A DNA stretch of 64,000 nucleotides from Cryobacterium sp. M96 (GTDB lineage: Bacteria > Actinomycetota > Actinomycetes > Actinomycetales > Microbacteriaceae), in the NCBI RefSeq assembly GCF_002929845.1, contig NZ_PJJS01000050.1, positions 48,138 through 112,137 of the forward strand. Direction: 5' to 3'. The notes beneath the pieces are model-generated. The model saw only the letters and a program-made list of their open reading frames with translations, did not search any database and was not told the origin of the DNA. Positions 46,273 to 54,607 of this stretch are shown in pieces. Within the stretch, counting starts at the first letter, position 1; every line of letters begins with the position of its first letter. The position numbers and the translations under genes were made by a program.

Positions 46273-46614
46273 GTGTCGATGACCGGACTACCCATGGCCC
46301 AATTGAAGTCTGACCTCTTCAAGGCTCTCGGGCATCCGTTGCGGGTGCAGGTTCTGGAGCAGTTGGCCGGCGGGGAACGCTCCGTCGGCAGCCTGGCCGA
46401 GGTGCTCGGGGCGGAACTGTCGAACCTGTCCCAGCAGCTGGGGGTCCTGCGCCGCGCCGGCGTTGTCGCCACCCGACGAGAGGGCAACACCATCTTTTAC
46501 GGTCTGCGGGACCCGGGTGTCGCCGAGCTCCTGGCCATCTCCAAACGGATGTTGGTGTCCAGCCTTGAAGACTCCCACGCCCTGCTCCGCACCATCGAGC
46601 AGGACACGCAGTAG
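46273..46614 (+). CDS. ArsR/SmtB family regulator, Rv0081-like
   Basis: 113 residues. Winged helix with FKALGHPLRVQVLEQL and the recognition segment LSNLSQQLGVLRRAGVV, followed by RREGNTIFYGL. No metal-binding cysteine or His cluster of metal sensors is present. The sequence and the neighbourhood (hydrogenase-4-like genes) recall mycobacterial Rv0081, the hypoxia-linked regulator of Rv0082-Rv0087. Here it converges with that operon instead of leading it. Start GTG at 46273 (leaderless) or ATG at 46279. Confidence 0.9.
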   Translation: MSMTGLPMAQLKSDLFKALGHPLRVQVLEQLAGGERSVGSLAEVLGAELSNLSQQLGVLRRAGVVATRREGNTIFYGLRDPGVAELLAISKRMLVSSLEDSHALLRTIEQDTQ

Positions 46615-46642
46615 CCCGAGCCCTAGCCCTGCTCCGTCCCGG

Positions 46643-46656
46643 ACGAATTGGTTCGA
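46643..46656. repeat. solo right half of the 87-bp element
   Basis: CGAATTGGTTCGAC matches the right end of the 87-bp elements including the adjacent GAC seen after copies 2 and 3, and CTCCGTC lies just before it with six extra bases. It is a remnant, in the spacer between arsR and the convergent hyf-like operon. Confidence 0.55.
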
Positions 46657-46680
46657 CACCGGGCTATAGCGGACGCGCCG

Positions 46681-48216
46681 CTAGAGGTCGTTGCCGGCGT
46701 AGGACTGGTTGAAGCTCTTGTTCACGAGGGGGAAGTCCGGCACGATCGTCTCGGACAGGGCCACGGGCAGCGCAGGCCAGTTGAAGTAGGACGGGTCGAC
46801 GACCTTCAGCCGCGTGATGGCACCGTCTGGCCCCAGTTCGACCCGGTGGCAGATGGTTCCGCGCCAGCCCTCGACGAGGGCAAGGCCGCTCGCCGCATCC
46901 GTCGTCGCCGCCACCGTCGTCGCCGCCACCGGAGATGACGCCGCGGCCGCACCACCACGGTGCGCGCCCAGCCGGGCGATGAGGTCGATCGCCACCGCAA
47001 TGGACACCTCGAACTCGCCCGCGCGCACCCGGTAGCGGCTGAGCACGTCGCCGCCGGTGTCGGTGACTACGTGGAAGTGCTCACCCAGATCGACGAAGGG
47101 ATGGTCGCGGCGGGCGTCGGCGTCGACACCGGATGCCCGCGCCACATAGCCCAGCGTGCCCATGGCCTCGGCCTGGCTGGTGGGCAACGGGGCCGTGCCG
47201 GTGAACCGGTCCCGCACGATCGCGTGCCCGAGGGTGATCGCGATGATCTCCTGAACGTCGGCGGCGACGCCGCGGAGGGCGGCGGAATCCGGCAGGGCGA
47301 GAACGCGTACCCCGCCCACCGACAGCGCCCCGCGCAGGAAGCGGTGGCCGGTGACGGTCTTGTTGATGCGCAGTAGTGTTTCGCGGAGCCGCTGAGTGTG
47401 CGAGTTCACGACGCCAAACCCCACGTCGTTGGCCAGCGAACCGAGGTCGGAGACGTGGTTGTAGAGGCGTTCGAGTTCGAGCAGCAGGGCGCGCAGCAGG
47501 CGGTCGGGCTCGGAGATCTCGATGCCGGAGGCCGCCTCGATCGCCATCGTGTAGGCCAGCGTGTGGCCGATGACGGTGTCGCCGGCGATCTGCTCGGCCA
47601 TATCGATGCCGTCCGCAGGCAGACGACCCTCGAAGAGCCGCTCGACGCCGCGGTGCATGTACCACTGGCGGGCTTCCATCCGCACGATGGTCTCGCCGAC
47701 CACGGAGAAGCGGAAGTGGCCCGGGTCGATGATGCCGGCGTGGATGGGGCCGACGGCGATCTCGTAGACCCCGGGGCCCTCGACCTCCACGAACGGGAAC
47801 GACTCGACGTCGGGTTCGAATTCGGGGGTGGCCGTGGCGTCCTTCCGCATCGGGTACCAGCCGCGGGGCCAGTGGCCGTGGCGCACCAACCGGTGGGGCT
47901 GAGGGTGGTTCGCCGGCCGCACGCCGAACAGGTCGCGGGTGCCGCGCTCGAAGTTGCCGGCCGGGAACGAGAGGTCGGCCAGACTCGGAATCCAGGCGTC
48001 GTCATAGGGGACGGGCACGACGAGGTCGATCTGGCGCCGGGGGAAGACGGCGACGAAGGAGTAGACCACGCGCAGCCGGTCGCCGTCGTCGTGGCCCGCG
48101 ACCAAAGCGAGCCGGTTTCCATCGGTCAGCAAGGCGGCGGCTTCGCCCCGGAGTTCGTCGCGCGTGAGCGTGCGCACCTCGGGGGTGGCGGCTCGCACCG
48201 GATTCGGGGTCGTCAT
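46681..48216 (-). CDS. hydrogenase-4-like large subunit (HyfG/HycE/NuoCD-like) without NiFe cysteines
   Basis: 511 residues. The N-terminal 140 residues are NuoC-like (FERGTRDLFGVRPANHPQPHR); the rest is the NuoD/hydrogenase large-subunit fold (GPIHAGIIDPGHFRF, YMHRGVERLFEGR). The hydrogenase cysteine pairs are gone: the usual ICGxC is AEQIAGDT (208-214 region) and the C-terminal DPCxxC is DPSYFNW (474-480). So it cannot bind a NiFe centre and the complex is not a hydrogenase, but a relative (Ehr-type). Near the C-terminus is an Ala/Thr-rich insert. Last gene of the operon; ATG overlaps the previous stop. Confidence 0.9.
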   Translation of the reverse strand: MTTPNPVRAATPEVRTLTRDELRGEAAALLTDGNRLALVAGHDDGDRLRVVYSFVAVFPRRQIDLVVPVPYDDAWIPSLADLSFPAGNFERGTRDLFGVRPANHPQPHRLVRHGHWPRGWYPMRKDATATPEFEPDVESFPFVEVEGPGVYEIAVGPIHAGIIDPGHFRFSVVGETIVRMEARQWYMHRGVERLFEGRLPADGIDMAEQIAGDTVIGHTLAYTMAIEAASGIEISEPDRLLRALLLELERLYNHVSDLGSLANDVGFGVVNSHTQRLRETLLRINKTVTGHRFLRGALSVGGVRVLALPDSAALRGVAADVQEIIAITLGHAIVRDRFTGTAPLPTSQAEAMGTLGYVARASGVDADARRDHPFVDLGEHFHVVTDTGGDVLSRYRVRAGEFEVSIAVAIDLIARLGAHRGGAAAASSPVAATTVAATTDAASGLALVEGWRGTICHRVELGPDGAITRLKVVDPSYFNWPALPVALSETIVPDFPLVNKSFNQSYAGNDL

Positions 48217-49787
48217 TGGATTCCTCCCAGAACCTCGGCCGCACGCGTCAGGAGTGTGCCGACCGGCTCCGCTATGAAGGCCACCACCGCGGTGGTGCCC
48301 AGGGCGAGGATGAGCGGCAGCATCGGCCCGTGCCCCGACCGGTCCGGCACGAGGGGGTCGTCCGGGTGCGGCTCGGCGTCCGCCAGGGTGACGGATGCGC
48401 TCGGAACGGAGACCGGGACGGCTCCGGTGACGGATGCCCCGGCCCCCGCAGCCGGGACGGCCGCAGCCGGGACGACCGGGACGGCCGTGGCCGCAGGCGC
48501 CCCGATCGTCATGGCCACCGTCAACCGGGTGAGGCTGGCGAAGATGACGAGCAGCAGTACCAGAGCGATGCCGACCACCACGCCCAGGCCGGTGGAAAAG
48601 CCGGCCACGATGATGCCGACCTCGGAAAAGAAGATGCTGAACGGCGGGAACCCGATCAGAGCGGCCATGGCGATCAGCCAGGGCACGGCCAGCCCCGGCC
48701 GCCGCACGAGCAGGGCGCGCACGTCGTCGATCTTCGGAGTGCCCTCGACCTCGAGGATGCGGCCCGAGATCACGAACAGGGTGGCCTTGGTCAGCCCGTG
48801 GCCGAGCACGTACAGCAGCACGGCCGGCAGGGCCGCCGGGCCGATGGCCGCTCCGACGGCCATCATGCCCATGTGCTCGATACTGGAGTAGGCCAGCATC
48901 CGTTTGAAGTCGCGCTGGCGGATCAGAAGCGCTGCCGCCACGAAGAGGGAGAGCAGCCCGCCGACGCTGAGCATGATGCGCAGGAAATCCGGCCCGATCA
49001 CGGCGTCGGTGATGGTCTGAATGCGCAGGATGGCGTAGAGGGCGACCGCGAGCAGGACGCCGGACATGAGCCCGGAGACGGGCGCGGGCGCCTGGCTGTG
49101 CGCGTCGGGCAGCCAGCTGTGCATGGGGGCGAGCCCGGCCTTGGTGGCGAAGCCGAGCACGGCGAGGGCGCCGCCGGCGCGGATCAACGCGGGGTCGAGT
49201 GGCAGGCCGGCCTGGCTGAGCACGAGCCAGGACAGGGTTGCCTCGCCCGTGCCGCGCGAGGCGGCGTAGATGAGCACGATGCCGAGCAGGGCGATGGCCA
49301 CGCCGACGGAGCCGAGGATGACGTACTTCCAGGCAGCTTCCAGCGATCGGGGGGTGCGGTGGTGGCCGACCAGGAAGGCCGTGGCGACGGTGGTGGCCTC
49401 GACCGCGGCCCACATCAGGCCGATGTTGTCGGCGAGCACCGCGAGGCTCATCGCGGCCAGGAAGATCGAGATCAGGGCGTCGTAGGAGCCGGTGAACCGC
49501 GCGGGCTCGGCCGTCGCGTGGCCGAGCCCGCCCCAGGTGGAGACAAGCCCGACGGCGCCGACCACGGTGAGCATGTAGGCGCTGAGCGCGTCGGCGCGGA
49601 GCAGCCCGCCGCCCAGTGTGGGAACTTCGTCCGCGAGCACGACGCTCACCAGGAGCAGGCCCGAGATGAGCACGGCGACGCTGGAGGCGATGGGGCTGAG
49701 CCGGCGTAGTGCGGGGGAGGGCACGCCGAGGCTCAGTACGGCGAGGAGGGCCGGAATGGCCAGAGGGGTCCAGAGGGCGAATGACAT
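48213..49787 (-). CDS. proton-antiporter-like membrane subunit (HyfF/NuoN-like)
   Basis: 524 residues, about 14 helices. Antiporter features shared with complex I: FATKAGLAPMHSWLPDAHSQAP with the buried Lys and His, FKRMLAYSSIEHMG, and LGHGLTKATLFVISG. It should move protons coupled to the electron-transfer arm. A Pro/Ala/Val-rich cytoplasmic loop of about 60 residues near the C-terminus (AAVPAAGAGASVTG region) is unusual. ATG overlaps the hyfE-like stop (TGATG). Confidence 0.92.
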   Translation of the reverse strand: MSFALWTPLAIPALLAVLSLGVPSPALRRLSPIASSVAVLISGLLLVSVVLADEVPTLGGGLLRADALSAYMLTVVGAVGLVSTWGGLGHATAEPARFTGSYDALISIFLAAMSLAVLADNIGLMWAAVEATTVATAFLVGHHRTPRSLEAAWKYVILGSVGVAIALLGIVLIYAASRGTGEATLSWLVLSQAGLPLDPALIRAGGALAVLGFATKAGLAPMHSWLPDAHSQAPAPVSGLMSGVLLAVALYAILRIQTITDAVIGPDFLRIMLSVGGLLSLFVAAALLIRQRDFKRMLAYSSIEHMGMMAVGAAIGPAALPAVLLYVLGHGLTKATLFVISGRILEVEGTPKIDDVRALLVRRPGLAVPWLIAMAALIGFPPFSIFFSEVGIIVAGFSTGLGVVVGIALVLLLVIFASLTRLTVAMTIGAPAATAVPVVPAAAVPAAGAGASVTGAVPVSVPSASVTLADAEPHPDDPLVPDRSGHGPMLPLILALGTTAVVAFIAEPVGTLLTRAAEVLGGIQ

Positions 49788-50443
49788 CAGTCGTGCAACT
49801 TTCTGAGCTGATCGATCTCGGTGTTGCCGAACTTGGTGCGCATACGGCCGGCGAAGACGTAGAGGATGACGACGACCAGCAGCACGTCGAGGGAGATGCC
49901 GAGCTCGAGGAACAGCGGCACACCGCCCGAGGTCAGGAACGCGACGGTGGCGATGCCGTTGTCGAGCACGAGGAAGCCGATCAGCTGTGATCCGGCCTGC
50001 CGGCGGGTGACCAGCAGCAGGAAACCGATCAGAACCATGGCCAGGCCGATCGGAGCCGCGTGTGCCGAGATGCTGATGTCGCCGGCGAGCACCCGACTGG
50101 CCACGACGTAGCTGAGGATGGTCAGAAGCGCCACGGTCAGCAGGGCCGCCGTCGGGTTGAGGCGCGGTGCCTCATCCGTTCGGGTGGTGGCGTGGGTCTC
50201 GCGGGCGAGCACCCACGGCAGGCCCATACCCTTGACCAGCAGCACGAGCAGCGAGACGAGGATCACCTCGACCTCGCCCTCCTCCAGGCCGATCACGGCG
50301 ACCAGTGCGGCCAGCGCGAAGCCCTGCACGCTGAGCAGCCGGATCGACGCCAGCAGCGAGTGCCGCCAGACCATCAGGGCGCTGGTGAGCAGCAGGGTGC
50401 CGGTGCAGAGACCGATCAGCTGCGGGTAAATGGTGGTGAACAC
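49787..50443 (-). CDS. HyfE-like membrane subunit
   Basis: 218 residues, GTG start at 50443, six to seven helices. HyfE covers NuoK-like helices; here EEGEVEVILVSLLVLLVKG and SQLIGFLVLDNGIATVAFLT match with conserved buried Glu/Asp residues. The tail FAGRMRTKFGNTEIDQLRKLHD is cytoplasmic. Part of the membrane arm of the complex. Confidence 0.88.
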   Translation of the reverse strand: MFTTIYPQLIGLCTGTLLLTSALMVWRHSLLASIRLLSVQGFALAALVAVIGLEEGEVEVILVSLLVLLVKGMGLPWVLARETHATTRTDEAPRLNPTAALLTVALLTILSYVVASRVLAGDISISAHAAPIGLAMVLIGFLLLVTRRQAGSQLIGFLVLDNGIATVAFLTSGGVPLFLELGISLDVLLVVVILYVFAGRMRTKFGNTEIDQLRKLHD

Positions 50444-50451
50444 GGATGCTC

Positions 50452-51402
50452 CTAAGCGACCAGGTAGGAAGCGGTGACAGCCAGCAGGCCGAGGGCGAAC
50501 GACCCCGCCAGCAGCTCGGGCACGCGGAACAGCCGCGCCTTGGCCAGGAAGACCTCACCCACGCTGAGCACAACGCCCAGCAGCAGGATTTTCACGGTGA
50601 CGGCGCCCACGCCGACTATCACGCCGAGCACCGAGAAGTCGGTCATGATTCCCCACGGCACGATCAGGTTGCTGAGCAGGCCGAGCAGGGCGGCCAGTTT
50701 GAGCCAGGAGCCGAGTTCGAGCCAGACCAGGTCGCGGCCGGAGGCCTCGAGCACCATGGCCTCGTGCAGCATGGTCACTTCGAGGTGGGTCGACGGGTTG
50801 TCGACCGGCAGACGGCTGGTCTCGGCCATGATGGCGATGGCCAGGGCGACCATGGCCAGCAGGCTGACCGGGGAGATGATCACGGCCGGATTCAGGAGCC
50901 GGGTCTCCACGATCAGCGAGAGGGTGGAGGTGCCGGCCGGGATGGAGAGCGCGTAGACCGCGAGCAGCAGGGTCGGCTCGACCAGAGCGGCGACGGTCAT
51001 GTGACGGCTGGAACCCATTCCGCCGAACGCGGTGCCGGCGTCGAGGCCGACCAGGGCCAGGGCCACCACGCCGACCAGCATGATGGAGACGATCACGAAC
51101 AGGTCGCTGGGGATGAGCGGCAGCGGCAGGGTGCCGACCAGCGGCAGCAGTGCGCAGAGCAGCAGGCTGGAGACCAGGAGGGTGACCGGACCGGCCGCGA
51201 GCATCCAGCTGCTGTCGGCGGCGCGCACCGGGTTCTTCGCCAGGAGCTTGCGCACATCGCGCCACGGCTGCCAGATGCCGGAACCGGCCCGGCCTTCGAG
51301 AAGGGCCCGCACCTGGCGGATCACGCCGATCAGGAGAGGGGCGAGGAACACGAACAGCACCAGCTGAACCAGGGCGATGATGATCGCCGCGGCGCCGGTC
51401 AC
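50452..51402 (-). CDS. HyfC/NuoH-like membrane subunit
   Basis: 316 residues, eight to nine helices. NuoH-like marks are ALLEGRAGSGIWQPWRDVRKL after helix 1, GLDAGTAFGGMGSSRHMT and AETSRLPVDNPSTHLEVTMLHEAM, the loop that meets the small and large subunits. It anchors the electron-transfer arm to the membrane arm. GTG start overlaps the hyfB-like stop (GTGA). Confidence 0.92.
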   Translation of the reverse strand: MTGAAAIIIALVQLVLFVFLAPLLIGVIRQVRALLEGRAGSGIWQPWRDVRKLLAKNPVRAADSSWMLAAGPVTLLVSSLLLCALLPLVGTLPLPLIPSDLFVIVSIMLVGVVALALVGLDAGTAFGGMGSSRHMTVAALVEPTLLLAVYALSIPAGTSTLSLIVETRLLNPAVIISPVSLLAMVALAIAIMAETSRLPVDNPSTHLEVTMLHEAMVLEASGRDLVWLELGSWLKLAALLGLLSNLIVPWGIMTDFSVLGVIVGVGAVTVKILLLGVVLSVGEVFLAKARLFRVPELLAGSFALGLLAVTASYLVA

Positions 51403-53417
51403 AGGGACACCACGATCAGAACGGAAAGCAGGGCGACGAAGGAATAGGACAGGTAGCGATGGATACTGCCGTTCTGCGCGCGTCGGGCCAGAATGCCGAA
51501 CCGTTGCATGAGGTTCAGCACCGGGCGGTAGAGCCGGGTCTCGACCACGTCGGACACGGTCTGTTCCACGTGGACGCGTTCCACCAGGTAGCGGGATTCA
51601 CCCACGTGGGTGACCTCCACGTCACGGGTGGGCCGGAGCACGTCGTCGAAGACGCGCACCAGCGGCTCGGCATACGAGGTGGCCGTGTACTGCATCCGCG
51701 GCCGCAGCCGTGACCCGCCGCCGGCCCAGGGGAGCGGCGAGGTACGGGTGGGGTGGCGCCGGGCGGAAATGAACAGCGTGATCAGCACGGGCGCGAGCAG
51801 CAGGCCGGCCAGAACGATGAAGGTGGTGGGGTCGAGTACGGCGTCGATGCCGCGGGCGTCCAGGCCGGCGAGGCCGATGGTGCGCACGTCGGGGGTGAAC
51901 GCCGGGCCCACGGCCGAGCCGATGGCCACGGCGAGCGGGCCCGGTAGCAGGCCGAGCCCGACCACGAGGAGGGCGCCGACCACGAGCGGGATGCGCATGA
52001 TGACGGGCACCTCGTCGGCCAGTGCGGCCTTCCGGGAGCGCGGGCGGGCCAGGAAGGCGATCCCGTAGGCCTTGACGAAGGTGAGCAGGGCCAGCCCGGC
52101 GGTCAGGGCGATCACGGCGACCGCGAGTGGCATGGCCACGGATGCCGCGACGGAGACGACCTCCCCGTCAACCCGTGAACCGTGGATCAGAGCCTGCAGC
52201 AGCATCCACTCGGCGACGAACCCGCTCGTGACGGGCAGGGCCGCGGCGCCCATGGCGGCCCCGCCGAACGCGGCGGCGGTCCAGGGCATCCGGCTGCCGA
52301 GGCCGCCGAGCCGGTCGAGATTCATCTCGCCGGCCGCGCGGGCCACGGCGCCGGCCCCGAGGAACAGGGTGGACTTGAACGCGGAGTGGCTGAGCATCAG
52401 CAGCAGGGCGGCGACAAGGGCCGCGTCGGCCGCGGCAGCTGCGTTGTCGGCGCGCAGCAAAACGGATGCCCCGAGCCCCAGGAACACCAGCCCCATGTTC
52501 TCGGTCGTGGAGTAGGCCAGCAGCACCTTGAGGTTGCTCGCCACGGAGGCCTGCAGAATCCCGTAGAGCGCGGACACCCCGCCGAGCACCATGATCAGCA
52601 CTCCCCACCAGGCCGGGCCGTTCGGCAGCAGCCGTACGACGACGAGGAGTGCGCCGTAGACGCCGATGTTGACCATCGCGCCGCTCATCGCTGCGGCGAC
52701 GTGGCCGGGGGCCTCGGGCAGCACCCGCGGAACCCAGACGTGCAGGGGCACGAGCTCAGCCTTGCCGCCGAAGCCGAGCAGCAGCAGCAGGAAGGCCACG
52801 CTCGCCTGCCAGGTGAAGGGATCGATGGTGGCGAGGTCGGCGAACCCGGTGCCGCCGGCCAGGCCGGCGAGCATGGCGAAGCCGGCCAGCACGAAGAAGA
52901 AGCTCAGCTGCGACATCGCCGAGTACCAGACCAGGGCGGAGGCGACCGTGCCGCGGGTGGCGTGATGGGCCAGCAGGAGCGCCGTGGAGCCGAGCGTCAT
53001 GATCTCTAAGAACAGCAGGAACGACACCACGTCGGTTGCGGCCGGCACGAGCTGCATGCCGGAGAGGAACACGGCCATCGACAGCCACGAGGTGCGCGAG
53101 GCCGAGGCCACGCGGGCCGAGCCGATCCCGAACAGGGAGGCGAGCACGCCGACGACGGAGACGACCACCATGACCAGTCCGCCGAGGCGGTCGGGGGAGA
53201 GCACGAGCGGGTCCATCGGCAGGGCGGTGGGGATGCTCAGCGACCCGGTGCCGCCGGAGAGCGCGATCGCACCGGTGACGACGCCGGCCACGGCGAGCAG
53301 GGTGCAGAAAAATCCGCTGACCCGCGAGCGCCATGAGGTGGGTGTGAGCAGGGCCGCGGCGATGGCGACCACGAGCAGCAGGGTCTGGCCGAGCAGGCCG
53401 GCTTCGAGGGCGGTCAT
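51399..53417 (-). CDS. HyfB/NuoL-like proton-antiporter subunit
   Basis: 672 residues, about 15 helices. GFGGKAELVPLHVWVPRVLP, AYSTTENMGLVFLG and LSHSAFKSTLFLGAGAV hold the Lys/Glu/His chain of antiporter subunits. The C-terminal 130 residues (QYTATSYAEPLVRVFDDVL, RYLVERVHVEQTV) form the lateral helix typical of HyfB/HycC. ATG overlaps the stop of the small subunit (ATGA). Confidence 0.93.
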   Translation of the reverse strand: MTALEAGLLGQTLLLVVAIAAALLTPTSWRSRVSGFFCTLLAVAGVVTGAIALSGGTGSLSIPTALPMDPLVLSPDRLGGLVMVVVSVVGVLASLFGIGSARVASASRTSWLSMAVFLSGMQLVPAATDVVSFLLFLEIMTLGSTALLLAHHATRGTVASALVWYSAMSQLSFFFVLAGFAMLAGLAGGTGFADLATIDPFTWQASVAFLLLLLGFGGKAELVPLHVWVPRVLPEAPGHVAAAMSGAMVNIGVYGALLVVVRLLPNGPAWWGVLIMVLGGVSALYGILQASVASNLKVLLAYSTTENMGLVFLGLGASVLLRADNAAAAADAALVAALLLMLSHSAFKSTLFLGAGAVARAAGEMNLDRLGGLGSRMPWTAAAFGGAAMGAAALPVTSGFVAEWMLLQALIHGSRVDGEVVSVAASVAMPLAVAVIALTAGLALLTFVKAYGIAFLARPRSRKAALADEVPVIMRIPLVVGALLVVGLGLLPGPLAVAIGSAVGPAFTPDVRTIGLAGLDARGIDAVLDPTTFIVLAGLLLAPVLITLFISARRHPTRTSPLPWAGGGSRLRPRMQYTATSYAEPLVRVFDDVLRPTRDVEVTHVGESRYLVERVHVEQTVSDVVETRLYRPVLNLMQRFGILARRAQNGSIHRYLSYSFVALLSVLIVVSL

Positions 53418-53899
53418 CGACCGGTCATCCGGCGCAGTGCTTCGACGATGACGGCCGGCTCGGGCGGGTTGCCCGGCACGGACAGGTCGACGTGCACGAA
53501 GTCCGACACCGGCCCGGCCACGCCGTAACCCTCGGCGAAGACGCCGCCGGTGATGGCGCAGTCGCCGACCGCGATCACGAAGCGGGGGGTCGGCGTGGCG
53601 TCAATGGTGCGGCGCATCGGCTCGATCAGGTTGCGGGTCACGGCACCCGTGATCACGAGCACGTCGGCGTGACGCGGCGACGCGACCAGACGGATGCCGT
53701 AGCGTTCGACGTCGTAGACCGGGCCGAACGCGCTCTGCACCTCCATCGCGCAGTCGTTGCAGCTGCCGGCGTTGATGAAGCGCACCTGCACGCTGCCGCC
53801 GAAGACCTCGGCGCCGGGGAACAGGGCCGGGGCCGGTGGGGCCGCTTCGGCGATGCGGCCACTGGTTCGGATGAGGTTCAGGAGTCGTTTCACGCTCAA
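53414..53899 (-). CDS. HyfI/NuoB-like FeS small subunit with one cysteine lost
   Basis: 161 residues. Expected ligands for the single [4Fe-4S] cluster: C47 and C50 in AGSCNDCAMEV and C114 in VGDCAITGG are present. The fourth, normally in PGCPP, is Asn144 in PGNPPEP. Either another residue completes the cluster or it is a different type. TTG start at 53899 chosen because GGAG lies six bases before it; GTG at 53893 is the alternative. First gene of the six-gene operon. Confidence 0.88.
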   Translation of the reverse strand: MSVKRLLNLIRTSGRIAEAAPPAPALFPGAEVFGGSVQVRFINAGSCNDCAMEVQSAFGPVYDVERYGIRLVASPRHADVLVITGAVTRNLIEPMRRTIDATPTPRFVIAVGDCAITGGVFAEGYGVAGPVSDFVHVDLSVPGNPPEPAVIVEALRRMTGR

Positions 53900-53934
53900 C
53901 TCAGGCTCCGTGTGGCACGATACATCATTACTTC

Positions 53935-53963
53935 TTTATATACCTATATGATGAATTTATCAA
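53935..53963 (-). promoter_or_regulatory. promoter of the hyf-like operon
   Basis: On the minus strand TTGATA (53963-53958), 17 bp, TATAAA (53940-53935), in a strikingly AT-rich 75-bp spacer after the Lon-like gene. Predicted transcription start is near 53928, about 30 bases before the TTG start codon. Confidence 0.75.
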
Positions 53964-53967
53964 ATAG
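53944..53967. promoter_or_regulatory. 24-bp palindromic operator, probable ArsR site
   Basis: Halves CTATwTGATrAA and TTyATCAwATAG: 20 of 24 positions are symmetrical, so only two base pairs break the palindrome. It covers the -35 box and spacer of the operon promoter. ArsR-family proteins bind such TGA...TCA palindromes. The half CTATTTGA recurs on the promoter of the nearby ArsR gene (46234). Confidence 0.7.
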
Positions 53968-53974
53968 ATTGGGG

Positions 53975-54607
53975 TTATTCTTCGGGCCAGGGCGCGCTGA
54001 GGGAGTCCACGGCTTCCTGGGTGTACTCGATCACCGCCGTGAGGAGCTGCTCCATCGAGGTGGACCGCAGCAGTTCGATCTGGTCCAGCGGGCCCAGCGG
54101 GGCGATGCCGGCGATCTGCCAGGCGGCCGCCGTCGGATCCCGGGACAGCTCCACCGTCGAGGGCCAGAGCTGGTCGGCGAATTCGCTTGCGAGGGCCAGG
54201 GCGCGTCGCACGGCCTGCTCGGCCCGGTCCCGCAGTGGCAGCAGGTCGTCGTCCCAGTCCAGCTCGGCAAGGTCGCGCACCGTGGCCTGGGGGTGCGGGT
54301 CTTCGGTCAGCCAGTCGATGACCTCGACCCGGCGTTCGCCCTGGGCGGTCACCCCGACGAATCCCTCGGAGGCCTCGAGTTCGGTGATCTGGGCCACGGT
54401 CCCGTAGTGGAACCGCCGCTCGCCGCCGCCGACCTCCTGGCCGCGTTCGATCAGCACCACGCCGAACTCGGCCGGCTCCTCCTTGAGGATGCGCGACAGC
54501 ATGACCAGGTAGCGGTCCTCGAACACCCGCAGCTGCAGCGGCATATAGGGGAACAGCACCGACCCGAGCGGGAACATCGGCAGGGACGTCACCGGCAGCG
54601 CGGTCAT
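53975..54607 (-). CDS. Lon N-terminal (LAN) substrate-binding domain protein
   Basis: 210 residues from the ATG at 54607. LPMFPLGSVLFPYMPLQLRV and FEDRYLVMLSRIL start the Lon N-terminal fold; FGVVLIERGQEVGGG and AQITELEASEGF follow. No ATPase or protease domain, so it is a stand-alone LON-N protein of unknown role. Its ATG overlaps the stop of the AsnC gene (ATGA), so both are one operon. Confidence 0.9.
   Translation of the reverse strand: MTALPVTSLPMFPLGSVLFPYMPLQLRVFEDRYLVMLSRILKEEPAEFGVVLIERGQEVGGGERRFHYGTVAQITELEASEGFVGVTAQGERRVEVIDWLTEDPHPQATVRDLAELDWDDDLLPLRDRAEQAVRRALALASEFADQLWPSTVELSRDPTAAAWQIAGIAPLGPLDQIELLRSTSMEQLLTAVIEYTQEAVDSLSAPWPEE

Noticed and set aside
53414..53899. Calling the operon a formate hydrogenlyase or hydrogenase
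   Set aside because: The large subunit lacks all NiFe cysteines, no maturation genes and no formate dehydrogenase gene are present.
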